Shown: positions 1 to 7,406 of the stretch, piece after piece
Numbering within the stretch: position 1 is the first letter of the stretch
Layout of the letters: every line of letters begins with the position of its first letter
Assembly (NCBI GenBank): GCA_020724025.1
Contig: DYHU01000004.1
Coordinates: 1-44,984 of the forward strand
Length of the DNA stretch: 44,984 nt
Origin: Syntrophorhabdus sp.
GTDB lineage: Bacteria > Desulfobacterota > BSN033 > UBA1163
Direction of reading: 5' to 3'
The notes under the pieces: generated by a model
The model's database searches: none
Told to the model about the DNA's origin: nothing
The model's input: only the letters and a program-made list of their open reading frames with translations
Translations under genes and position numbers: made by a program

Positions 1-49
1 TTTTCATCTCCGATGTTCTCGTCAAAAGTCTGAAAAGGCTATTTTCTGT

Positions 50-178
50 CATTCCTTCTGCGTAAGCAGTCCCGCCAAAGGCGGGACAGTCTTTTTAAGC
101 ATTTAGAATTTCCCTGGATTCCCGTTCCCCGCCTTTGCGGGGACAAGTTTACCCCTGCGAAAGCAGGGGGGAATGACG
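50..178. repeat. Composite palindromic intergenic repeat (GTCATTCC...GGAATGAC family)
   Basis: The stretch starts with GTCATTCC and ends with GGAATGAC. Inside it has several short inverted repeats (TCCCGCC aaa GGCGGGA, CCCCGCC ttt GCGGGG, CCCCTGC gaa GCAGGGG). Related outward ends occur at 11225-11289, 14731-14799 and 27585-27662. The rest of the first 248 bases, including an ATTCG-rich stretch near 205-240, shows no gene. Confidence 0.6.
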
Positions 179-248
179 ACTTTTTACGAACTCATTATTC
201 ATTGTGCTTGTTTCGAATTTCGTGCATCGAATTTCGAGTTTATCTGTT

Positions 249-1421
249 TTATCGATCTATCTCTCCCAGAACGATATCAATGCTTCCAATCGCGGAGACC
301 ACATCTGCGATCAGACTTCCCTCGATCATCTTGGGAAGGGCGCTCAGGTTGAGGAAAGAGGGAGGCCGGATCCTCACCCTTAAGGGTCGATTCGACCCAT
401 CGCTCACGATATAGAAACCCAGCTCTCCCTTCGATGCCTCCACACTCGCATAGACCTCTCCTTTCGGAGGCTGAAAACCTTCGGAGGCAATCTTGAACTG
501 CCGGATCAGTGAGGCAATATCCATAAGGACCATCTCCTTGGGAGGCAGAACCACCTTTGGATCATCGGCAAGAACAGGGCCTTTTGGCAACCGGTCCAAA
601 GCCTGCTTCGCAATGGAGTTTGACCACTCCATCTCTCTCAAACGGACATAGTACCGGTCATAGACATCGCCCACCGAACCTGTGGGAATATCGAATTCAA
701 AATCCTCATAACTCGAATAGGGAAAGGCCTTTCTCACATCCCACTTCACCCCGGAACCGCGAAGGGTTGGCCCGGTCACGCCCCAGTTGATCGCATCCTC
801 CTTTGAGATAATCCCGACTTCCTTGGTCCGTTTCAGCCAGATCACATTTTTCGTCAGAAGGGTCTCATACTCCTTCATATGGCCCGGAAAGGCTTCGACA
901 AAAGCATTGATCTTTCCTTCGATTCCTTCCGGAAGGTCTTTGGCAACCCCGCCGATTCTCAAATAGGTCGGGGTCAGCCTTCCGCCGGAGACCTCTTCAA
1001 AAATCCTCAAAATATCTTCTCGTTCCCGGAAATTGTAAAAGAGGAGGGTCATGGCGCCGATGTCCAGCGCATGGGTTCCCAGCCAGATGAGATGGGCTGC
1101 AATCCTCTGAAGCTCGGCCATCATCACTCTCAGGTATTGGGCCCTCTTGGGGACTTCAATCCCTAAAAGTTTTTCAACGGCCAGGACATAGGCCAGATTA
1201 TTTCCCATCGCATTGGTGTAGTCCAACCGGTCGGTGAGGGGAATGATCTGATGATAGGTCTTGGCCTCGGCAAGTTTCTCAACCCCCCGATGGAGGTGTC
1301 CGATATGGGGAGTTGCCTTTACAATGATTTCTCCATCCAGCTCCAACATAAGCCTCAACACCCCGTGAGTGGCCGGGTGCTGAGGACCCATGTTGATGGT
1401 CATCAATCGTGTCTCTGCCAT
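249..1421 (-). CDS. nuoD: NADH-quinone oxidoreductase subunit D (49 kDa)
   Basis: This is the 49-kDa peripheral-arm subunit of complex I, which forms part of the quinone site beside NuoB and is related to the large subunit of [NiFe] hydrogenases. About 390 residues, a normal full length for a NuoD not fused to NuoC. The family signature GPQHPATHGVLR is near the N-terminus, followed by the conserved HIGHLHRG and DRLDY segments, and the protein ends in GEIDR. I chose the ATG at 1421, which has GGGG five bases upstream; an in-frame GTG six codons earlier (1439) is an alternative. It is the last gene of nuoABCD. No nuoE-N follows within the visible 248 bases, which are repeat DNA, so the rest of complex I lies elsewhere. 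Confidence 0.96.
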   Translation of the reverse strand: MAETRLMTINMGPQHPATHGVLRLMLELDGEIIVKATPHIGHLHRGVEKLAEAKTYHQIIPLTDRLDYTNAMGNNLAYVLAVEKLLGIEVPKRAQYLRVMMAELQRIAAHLIWLGTHALDIGAMTLLFYNFREREDILRIFEEVSGGRLTPTYLRIGGVAKDLPEGIEGKINAFVEAFPGHMKEYETLLTKNVIWLKRTKEVGIISKEDAINWGVTGPTLRGSGVKWDVRKAFPYSSYEDFEFDIPTGSVGDVYDRYYVRLREMEWSNSIAKQALDRLPKGPVLADDPKVVLPPKEMVLMDIASLIRQFKIASEGFQPPKGEVYASVEASKGELGFYIVSDGSNRPLRVRIRPPSFLNLSALPKMIEGSLIADVVSAIGSIDIVLGEIDR

Positions 1422-1440
1422 TTCAACCCCATTCGACACA

Positions 1441-1481
1441 ACGGCCTAAAGGCCGTGGCTTGCTCAGGGTTGACCCTGAGC
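1441..1481 (-). other. Double hairpin between nuoC and nuoD
   Basis: Two perfect short palindromes sit in the 109-base nuoC-nuoD gap: ACGGCC-taaa-GGCCGT (1441-1456) and GCTCAGGGTT-GACCCTGAGC (about 1462-1481). No T-run follows, so they look like mRNA processing or stability structures, or repeat debris, rather than a terminator. Confidence 0.4.
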
Positions 1482-1530
1482 GGCAACTTTATCCCCGCCC
1501 TAAATGTGGTGCTTGCGCGCCGCCGAAGGG

Positions 1531-2019
1531 TCAGACCTCGGGGACAAAGGGTTTGTCAAAATCCGGTCCTTCGACCGGGAAATCTTTTCTCAGGGGGTGG
1601 CCTTCGTAACCATCCCAGAGGAGAATCCTCCTCAGGTCCGGATGGTTCTCAAAGGAGATCCCAAAAAGATCGTAGACCTCCCTCTCCAACCAGTTGGCCG
1701 CCTTCCAGATCGACTCAACGCTCACCACCGTTTCACCCTCTCCAACCATCGTCTTCAGCCTCAATCGATCATTGGTCTTAAAGGAGTAAAGGAGGTAGAC
1801 CACTTCAAAGCGAGGGCTTTGTGGAAAATGGTCCACCCCGCAGAGATCGGTAAGCATATGGTACTGGAGATCTGGGTCGGTATAGAGAAATCGGCAAATT
1901 TCAAAGATATCCTTCTTCGGCACGGTGACATTGACTTCTCCCCGAAAGGTCGTCACCTCCAGCGCCGAAGCAGGAAACTTTGCTTCCATCTTTTTGACTG
2001 CGGGATGAACTTCAGCCAT
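1531..2019 (-). CDS. nuoC: NADH-quinone oxidoreductase subunit C (30 kDa)
   Basis: Peripheral-arm subunit of complex I that packs against NuoD. 162 residues. The C-terminal half carries the 30-kDa family signature: ANWLEREVYDLFGI, then NHPDLRRILL, then GHPLRKDFPVEG. It starts one base after the nuoB stop codon (TGA-T-ATG), so translation is probably coupled to nuoB. It has no metal-binding cysteine motif, as expected. Confidence 0.95.
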   Translation of the reverse strand: MAEVHPAVKKMEAKFPASALEVTTFRGEVNVTVPKKDIFEICRFLYTDPDLQYHMLTDLCGVDHFPQSPRFEVVYLLYSFKTNDRLRLKTMVGEGETVVSVESIWKAANWLEREVYDLFGISFENHPDLRRILLWDGYEGHPLRKDFPVEGPDFDKPFVPEV

Positions 2020-2020
2020 A

Positions 2021-2542
2021 TCATCCTATCCTTTCATCAATCTCTTCCCGGATTAGCCGGACATTCTTCCGATCCGCAAGGGTCTCCTTCTTGATCTTCT
2101 TCTGGAGTTCCACGATCGCTGTGAGGAGCGTTTCCGGTCTGGGCGGGCAACCCGGGACATAGACATCCACCGGGAGGATCTGATCCACGCCCTGGACCAC
2201 ACTGTAGGTCTTAAAAATCCCGCCCGAGCAGGCACAGGCCCCATAGGCGATGACCCATTTTGGCTCTGGCATCTGCTCATAGATGCGTTTGACCATGGGA
2301 GCCATCTTCTTGGTCAGCGTTCCTGCCACAATCATGAGATCTGCCTGTCGTGGAGACGGCCTGAAAACCTCTGAACCGAATCGCGAAATATCCCACGTCG
2401 CCGAACTGGTGACGATCATCTCCAGAGCGCAACAGGCAAGGCCAAAGGTGACCGGCCAGATCGAATACATCCGGCCCCAGTTAACCACCTTATCCAGGAC
2501 GGGCATCAAAGGGGTTTTTTCAAGATAGGTTTCTATTCCCAT
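2021..2542 (-). CDS. nuoB: NADH-quinone oxidoreductase subunit B (N2 cluster)
   Basis: PSST-type subunit that binds the terminal [4Fe-4S] cluster N2, which hands electrons to quinone. 173 residues. The ligands are visible: the tandem pair Cys37-Cys38 (GLACCALE), Cys103 in GACACSGG and Cys132 in PGCPPRPE. The first 10 bases overlap the 3' end of nuoA, and nuoC follows after one base. The order A-B-C-D is the canonical nuo order. Confidence 0.96.
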   Translation of the reverse strand: MGIETYLEKTPLMPVLDKVVNWGRMYSIWPVTFGLACCALEMIVTSSATWDISRFGSEVFRPSPRQADLMIVAGTLTKKMAPMVKRIYEQMPEPKWVIAYGACACSGGIFKTYSVVQGVDQILPVDVYVPGCPPRPETLLTAIVELQKKIKKETLADRKNVRLIREEIDERIG

Positions 2543-2892
2543 TCCAGCGCTCCTTTTTTCCAGATATAAATGTAAGCGATGAGCAGAATCCCAATGAATA
2601 CGGCCATTGAGATAAAACCGAAGACCTTCAATTCCTTAAAGACTACTGCCCAGGGATAGAGAAAGACGATTTCGATATCAAAGATCAGAAAAAGCATGGC
2701 GATGATGTAGTATTTGATCGGGATCCTCTTGAAGGAAGAACCGTATGTGGTCATGCCGCATTCGAAGGGCGCCTCTTTCAGGGCCGTCTGCTTTCTCTGG
2801 CCCAGAAGATAGGAGGCCAAAATGGCAAAGCAGGCGAAGATGACGGCAATGGCAAAATAGAAAAGGATGGGAAGATAATCGATCAACATCAT
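2533..2892 (-). CDS. nuoA: NADH-quinone oxidoreductase subunit A
   Basis: Small membrane subunit of complex I. 119 residues with three hydrophobic helices (about 7-29, 63-83, 89-110) and the conserved loop [11 protein letters not shown] between helices 1 and 2, which contributes to the quinone cavity. ATG at 2892, or at 2889 just after it, is preceded by a run of six G. Immediately upstream is a long hairpin (2901-2943), and further up are two Rex-like boxes. Confidence 0.95.
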   Translation of the reverse strand: MMLIDYLPILFYFAIAVIFACFAILASYLLGQRKQTALKEAPFECGMTTYGSSFKRIPIKYYIIAMLFLIFDIEIVFLYPWAVVFKELKVFGFISMAVFIGILLIAYIYIWKKGALEWE

Positions 2893-2900
2893 GCCCCCCT

Positions 2901-2943
2901 ATATCCCGACAAAATAGAGTATCTGAATCTATGGTCGGGATAT
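2901..2943 (-). promoter_or_regulatory. nuoA: Leader hairpin directly upstream of nuoA
   Basis: On the minus strand ATATCCCGAC pairs perfectly with GTCGGGATAT (10 bp). The stem can be prolonged across a small internal loop by TAGA/TCTA. It ends only a few bases before the G-rich ribosome binding site of nuoA, so it could modulate translation or protect the mRNA 5' end. There is no T-run of terminator type. Confidence 0.4.
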
Positions 2944-2984
2944 TTCTTCACAGCAGTCTTCTGATTTTCCCTGTAAAACTCCGT

Positions 2985-3002
2985 TTGTGAAAATTTTCGT
3001 AA
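2985..3002. promoter_or_regulatory. Rex-like operator 1 upstream of nuoA
   Basis: TTGTGAAAATTTTCGTAA matches the inverted-repeat Rex operator TTGTGAA-N4-TTCACAA except for two bases in the right half. Rex is a redox repressor released by NADH, and NADH dehydrogenase genes are known targets. The site lies about 93 bases before nuoA. No rex gene is in the window. Confidence 0.35.
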
Positions 3003-3030
3003 CACTTTAGCTCTTTGAAAAATGTTGTCT

Positions 3031-3107
3031 AATCCCCCTTTATCCCCCTTTGTCAAAAGGGGGATACATTTCTCCTCCCTTTGGAAAAGGGAGGCGGGGA
3101 GGGATTT
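3031..3107. repeat. Double hairpin repeat CCCCCTTT / CCTCCCTTT
   Basis: Two adjacent hairpins, CCCCCTTtgtcAAAAGGGGG and CCTCCCTTtggAAAAGGGAGG, lie in the 329-base gap between fdhF and nuoA. The compact palindromic build is like that of other intergenic repeats in this window (10126, 11519, 20030). It separates the distal putative -10 element of nuoA from the gene. Confidence 0.5.
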
Positions 3108-3151
3108 AAAAAGATTAAAACACCTAAATTGATACTAAATCCTTAAAAACT

Positions 3152-3173
3152 TAGTGAAATAATTAACATTATA
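3152..3173 (-). promoter_or_regulatory. Rex-like operator 2 with overlapping -10 element
   Basis: The plus strand reads TAGTGAAATAATTAACAT (3152-3169), close to TTGTGAA-N4-TTAACAA. A perfect minus-strand TATAAT (3168-3173) overlaps its end; I see no good -35. The surrounding 24 bases (3143-3166) match the box upstream of fdhF at 22 of 24 positions. This suggests co-regulation of nuoA and fdhF. Confidence 0.35.
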
Positions 3174-3221
3174 TTAACAGCATTTCAATAATGGCTCATT
3201 TAGCATCTCAACCTCCCGCCA

Positions 3222-5894
3222 TTACCCGCTATATTTCTCAATCCTTACGGTTGAAAACTTCAGATCCGGAATCTTCGATTCAGGGTCGAGCACCGTATTG
3301 GTGAGGAGATTGACAGGTGCCTCGGCAAAATGAAATTTGGCAAAGACCACGCCGGCCGACACCTTATCCGTAATCTTCACCTTTGAAACAAAATCGCCCC
3401 TCCTGCTCACAATTCTCACCCGGTTTCCTTCGCCGATTCCGAGTTTCTCGGCATCGGACGGGTTTATTTCCACAAGGCTCTCCGGACACATCTCATTGAG
3501 GAGCTTGACCTTCCTGGTCATACTGCCCGCATGATAATGGTAATAATCCCTCCCTGTGCTCAGAATAAACGGGTAATCCTTGTCAGGCACTTCAGGAGGA
3601 GGAGTATAATCCACTGGAACAAAGAGCCCCTTTCCTCGCACAATTTTACCCCTGTGAAGGATAGACGTTCCTGGATGATCCGTATCAGGGCAGGGCCACT
3701 GTATGCCTCCGGATTCCAATCGTCCATAGGTGATGCCTCCATATTGTGGGGTCACCGTCCTGATCTCTTCGAAAATTTCTTCCGGAGTTTCGTAGGTCAT
3801 CGGGTAGCCCAATCTCGATGAGAGATCACAGATGATCTTCCAGTCCGGCATGGCTCCCTTCGGTCCTTCCACTACTTTCCTCACCCTCTGAACCCTTCTT
3901 TCAGTGTTCACAAAGGTCCCGTCCTTTTCCAGGAAACAGAGGGAAGGAAAGACGACATGGGCCATTCTTCCAGTTTCAGTTAAAAAGATGTCCTGGACGA
4001 CGAGAAGTTCCAGCCTGGCATAGGCCTTCTGTAGGTGAGAAAGATCAGGATCCGTGACCATGGGGTTTTCACCCATGATATACATGGCCTTTATCTTTCC
4101 ATCAAGGGCCGCTTTGCTCATTTCAACCACGGTCAAACCAAGCTTCCCTGAGAGTGGAACGGACCAGCGACTCTCGTATTTATCCTGAAACTCTTTTAAG
4201 ACCACTCCCTGGTATCCCGGGTAAACGGTGGGCAGACAGCCCATGTCACAGGCGCCCTGCACATTATTTTGTCCTCTCAGTGGGTTGATGCCACTTCCCG
4301 GTTTTCCCAATTGGCCGCAAAGGAGGGCAAGGTTTGAAAGCGCTTTCACCCCATCCGTTCCTGAAGAGTGTTGGGTAATGCCCATGCAATAGAGGATGGC
4401 CGCATTTTTGGCTGAACCATACATTCTGGCGGCCTTGACCAACTGATCTTCGGGAATTCCGGTGACCTTTTCCACAAACTCCGGCGTATATCGGGAGACC
4501 TTCTCCTTGACGGCATCAAACGCTTCTGTATGCTGGTCGATAAATGGTTTATTATAAAGGCCCTCTTTGATGATGATGTGGGCAAGTCCATTTAGCCACG
4601 CAATATCGTCTCCAGGTTTGGGTTGAAGCCAGAGCGTGGCTTCTTCGACCAGGTCTATCTTTCTCGGATCAACGACGATGATCTTGGCGCCATTGAAACG
4701 GGCGCGATTCCTCAGCAACATTCCGATGACAGGATGAGTCTCTGTTGTGTTGCTGCCTGTAACCAGCAAGACATCCGCTTCCTGAATATCCGCAAGAGAA
4801 TTGGTCATGGCTCCGGAACCCAGCGTGGTGGCCAGACCGACCACCGTGCTGGAGTGTCAGAGACGGGCGCAATGGTCTATATTGTTCGTACCGATGGCCG
4901 CCCTGATCAATTTCTGGAAGAGATAGTTCTCCTCACAGGTGACCCTTGCTGAGGAAAGGCCGGCAATACTGTCAGGCCCGTGCTTCTCTTTGATCTCTTT
5001 CAACTTATCGGAGACATAGGTCAAAGCCTCATCCCAGCCTGCCTCTCTCATTTTGCCGTTTTCTCTGATCAGGGGAGTGCGAAGCCTTTCCGGGCTGTTC
5101 ACAAATTCAAATCCGAACCTTCCCTTCACGCAGAGGACTCCGTTATTCGTTCCGAGTCCTTCTTTTGTGGTGACTTTGATCAACCTGTTACCAACCACAT
5201 TGGCTTCCAGAGAGCAACCCACCCCACAATAGCCGCATATGGTGGAGATCCTCTTCGCCTGCCAGACCCTTCCCTTGATGGGGCTGACATTCTCAGTTAG
5301 AGCTCCAACAGGGCAGGCGGCCAGACATTCGCCGCACGAGATACATCTTTCGGGTTTTACCGCCTCGACCCTGGTGTCGAAACCGGTCTCCTGAAGATCG
5401 AGGACCTCTCTTCCCACAATCTCTCTGCAGGTCCGGATGCATCGGCTGCAGAGGATACAGCGATTGGGATGGTATTTGATGGCAGGAGTGGAATAGGTCC
5501 TGTACTCTTTGGCCGGTGCATCGACCTGATACTCCGCCTTTTGAATCCCATACTCATAAACATAATCCTGCAGATCGCACTCTCCTCCCTTGTCGCAGAC
5601 CGGACAATCGAGGGGATGCTTTACCAGCATGAACTGAAGGACTTCTCTTCTAAGCTCCCGGATCTTCGGGGTATCGGTTTCGATCACCATGCCATCCATG
5701 GCCTGTGTGTTGCAGGCGGTGACAGGGTTCTCAAGACCCTGAACCTCCACCACACACACCCTGCAGAAGCCCGTTGGGATAAGGCTCTCCATGTGACACA
5801 GCGTGGGTATCCGGAAACCGTTCTGGTGAGCAATCTTCAGGATGGTTGCGCCTTCTTCTGTCTCAATGGCTCTGCCGTTGATCGTAATTCTCAT
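3222..5894 (-). CDS. fdhF: Formate dehydrogenase catalytic subunit, selenocysteine-containing (TGA at 4857-4859 read as Sec)
   Basis: Molybdo- or tungsto-pterin formate dehydrogenase with a NuoG-like N-terminus; oxidises formate or reduces CO2. If TGA is decoded as Sec the product is 890 residues. Domains: [2Fe-2S] ferredoxin (Cys33, 44, 47, 61), His-Cys [4Fe-4S] site (His93, Cys97, 100, 106), two [4Fe-4S] motifs (CILCSRC, CISCGEC), MopB [4Fe-4S] (CGYCGVGC), catalytic Sec346, molybdopterin and C-terminal cofactor domains. The reading frame continues unbroken after the TGA. Residues on both sides align with the paralogue at 28869-31823, which has Cys at this place (HCARL-C-HAS). A SECIS hairpin follows. 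ATG at 5894 has GGAG upstream. It lies just before nuoABCD. It must find its electron acceptor elsewhere: no NuoE/F lies beside it, though the operon at 31836-34236 encodes a pair. Confidence 0.93.
4820..4859 (-). other. Bacterial SECIS element for Sec346 of FdhF, including the UGA codon
   Basis: After TGA on the minus strand, CCAGC pairs with GCTGG and GGTGG with CCACC, separated by an AC/AC internal loop. The apical loop contains GGTCT. Exactly 18 bases separate TGA from GGTCT, the same spacing and loop sequence I recall for the E. coli fdhF SECIS bound by SelB. This explains the apparent stop codon and implies selABCD elsewhere in the genome. Confidence 0.88.
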
Positions 5895-5970
5895 CGCAAT
5901 CTTCTCCTCTAAAAATTGAATGCCTCTTCAGGCATACTGTCTATTATCCTGTTTGTTCCTTTTAAAAACT

Positions 5971-5988
5971 TTGTGAAATATTTAATTT
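5971..5988. promoter_or_regulatory. Rex-like operator upstream of fdhF
   Basis: TTGTGAAATATTTAATTT agrees perfectly with the left half of TTGTGAA-N4-TTMACAA and partly with the right half. It lies about 3-20 bases downstream of the predicted transcription start, where a repressor would block transcription. The 24-base block 5962-5985 is nearly identical to 3143-3166 upstream of nuoA. Confidence 0.35.
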
Positions 5989-5997
5989 GCCCATCAT

Positions 5998-6026
5998 TCA
6001 ATAGAACAACCCGTCAAATTTGTCAA
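5998..6026 (-). promoter_or_regulatory. fdhF: Sigma-70-type promoter of fdhF
   Basis: The minus strand has TTGACA (6026-6021), a 17-base spacer and TATTGA (6003-5998). The predicted start is near 5991, giving a leader of about 97 bases. The Rex-like box lies just downstream, and a MITE-like element starts 20 bases upstream of the -35. Confidence 0.5.
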
Positions 6027-6045
6027 GAGAAAATTAAGGGCCATT

Positions 6046-6207
6046 GTAATCCATCAGTTATGGTTTGCTTAAGTTTACCATAACCTGTAACTCAGCCCTT
6101 CCCCGGCCTCGCTCCGCGAAGCGGGGCGGGCAGGGCTGATTTACCAGGGGTAAAGCCCTCAGTTACATATTCGCCGAACCTTTTATCATTCGTAACTGAG
6201 GGATTAC
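6046..6207. mobile_element. MITE-like element A, copy 1 (162 bp)
   Basis: Terminal inverted repeats GTAATCCATCAGTTA and TAACTGAGGGATTAC match at 14 of 15 positions. It is flanked by direct repeats GGGCCATT (6038-6045) and GGGCCATC (6208-6215), an 8-base target-site duplication with one change. It has no coding capacity. A second copy sits at 27238-27804 with about 70 near-identical bases at its left end. The remaining DNA between fdhF and nfo holds only the fdhF promoter. Confidence 0.75.
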
Positions 6208-6350
6208 GGGCCATCTGAGAAAATATTTTCTCATCCGAAACAGACATAAAGAGGCGGGACGATCTCTCCATATTGAACCTTGACAAGAAATGATGGATTT
6301 GCGTATCTTTATTCCAATGATCGATTTTCCCGTTCGAGAGGATCTGAAAA

Positions 6351-7190
6351 ATGCGATTCGGTTTCCATATCTCCATTTCCGGGGGATTTTCAAGGGTCGT
6401 TGAAAAGGCTAAGATTCGAGGCTGCGAGACCATTCAGTTCTTCTCCAGGAATCCGAGGGGATGGAAGTATGATCCTCTAAACAAGAAGGATATTGAAGCA
6501 TTCCGCACATCGACCCAATCCTCGAGTCTCTTCCCTCTCTTTCTCCATCTTCCCTATCTTCCAAATATTGCCTCAAAAGATTCAAAGTTTTATAACCGCT
6601 CAATCGATTCGATGGTGATCGATCTCGAAAGGGCAGAACAGTTAGGGGCTCACTATCTGATCATCCATATCGGCCATCGAATGGAATCAACGGAAGATCA
6701 AGCCATTGAAGCCGTTGCTTATGCAATGAATCAGGCATTTGAGAAAGTAAAGAATCCGGTTATGCTCCTTCTGGAAAACACCGCGGGGCAGGGAACGGAA
6801 ATCGGTTATGAATTTGGTCAAATCAAAAAGATCATCGAGAGGGTTGAGCAAAGAGACAGGATTGGAATCTGCCTCGACATCGCCCATGCCTTTGAGGCGG
6901 GATATGACTTCTCGAATGAACACGGCATTGAGAAGACGATCAAGTCTTTTGATCAAACGATTGGCTTAAAACGGCTCCATCTGCTACATCTCAATGACTC
7001 AAAGACTCCTTTGGGATCGAAAAAAGACAGGCACTGGCATATTGGTGAGGGCTATATTGGAATGGAGGGATTCCGATATCTGGTCAATCACCCTCTGTTA
7101 AAACATCTCCCGGGCATCATGGAGACCCCGAGAAAAGATACCGTCGAAGACCTTAAAAATATGAAGGTGATCCGGGATCTTGTTGAGTAA
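6351..7190 (+). CDS. nfo: Endonuclease IV (AP endonuclease)
   Basis: Zinc-dependent AP endonuclease of base-excision repair, with a TIM-barrel (Xyl isomerase-like) fold; cuts 5' of abasic sites. 279 residues, the standard length. Family motifs are present: MRFGFHIS at the start, HLPYLPN, LLLENTAGQGTEIG (metal Glu), the segment CLDIAHAFEAGYD (usually CLDTCHAFAAGYD; the metal His is kept), HLNDSKTPLGSKKDRHWHIGEG and METPRKD near the end. It is transcribed away from fdhF and stands alone between two intergenic regions. Confidence 0.95.
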   Translation: MRFGFHISISGGFSRVVEKAKIRGCETIQFFSRNPRGWKYDPLNKKDIEAFRTSTQSSSLFPLFLHLPYLPNIASKDSKFYNRSIDSMVIDLERAEQLGAHYLIIHIGHRMESTEDQAIEAVAYAMNQAFEKVKNPVMLLLENTAGQGTEIGYEFGQIKKIIERVEQRDRIGICLDIAHAFEAGYDFSNEHGIEKTIKSFDQTIGLKRLHLLHLNDSKTPLGSKKDRHWHIGEGYIGMEGFRYLVNHPLLKHLPGIMETPRKDTVEDLKNMKVIRDLVE

Positions 7191-7219
7191 TGGAAAAATC
7201 GTTAGTTCAGGGGGTAGGG

Positions 7220-7253
7220 AGTCATTTTTAGGACACAATGAAAATGACTTTTT
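7220..7253 (+). terminator. Putative intrinsic terminator after nfo
   Basis: AGTCATTTT pairs with AAAATGACT (9 bp), followed by TTTTT. The stem is AT-rich, so strength is uncertain. It lies 30 bases past the nfo stop. Confidence 0.4.
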
Positions 7254-7301
7254 AGGCAAGGTTAAGGGGTTAGGGCTATGAAGGTAGTTTGGTGAAAGGT
7301 C

Positions 7302-7338
7302 AATGGGTTAGGGTTAAAAACACATGACCTAACCCATT
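7302..7338. repeat. Perfect 11-bp inverted repeat
   Basis: AATGGGTTAGG and CCTAACCCATT are separated by 15 bases. The neighbouring text repeats GGGGTTAGGG. No T-run follows on the plus strand. It is probably repeat debris or a weak terminator between nfo and the radical SAM gene. Confidence 0.35.
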
Positions 7339-7406
7339 AACAAAACCGGCCTCTTTGCCCTTACCTTCAGACCTTAGACTTTTATTTTCTAAACCAATGA
7401 TATGAC

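Noticed and set aside
3222..5894. Interpretation as two genes or a pseudogene split by a stop codon
   Set aside because: The stop is TGA at the catalytic Cys/Sec position, the frame continues with full conservation, and a SECIS hairpin with correct spacing follows.
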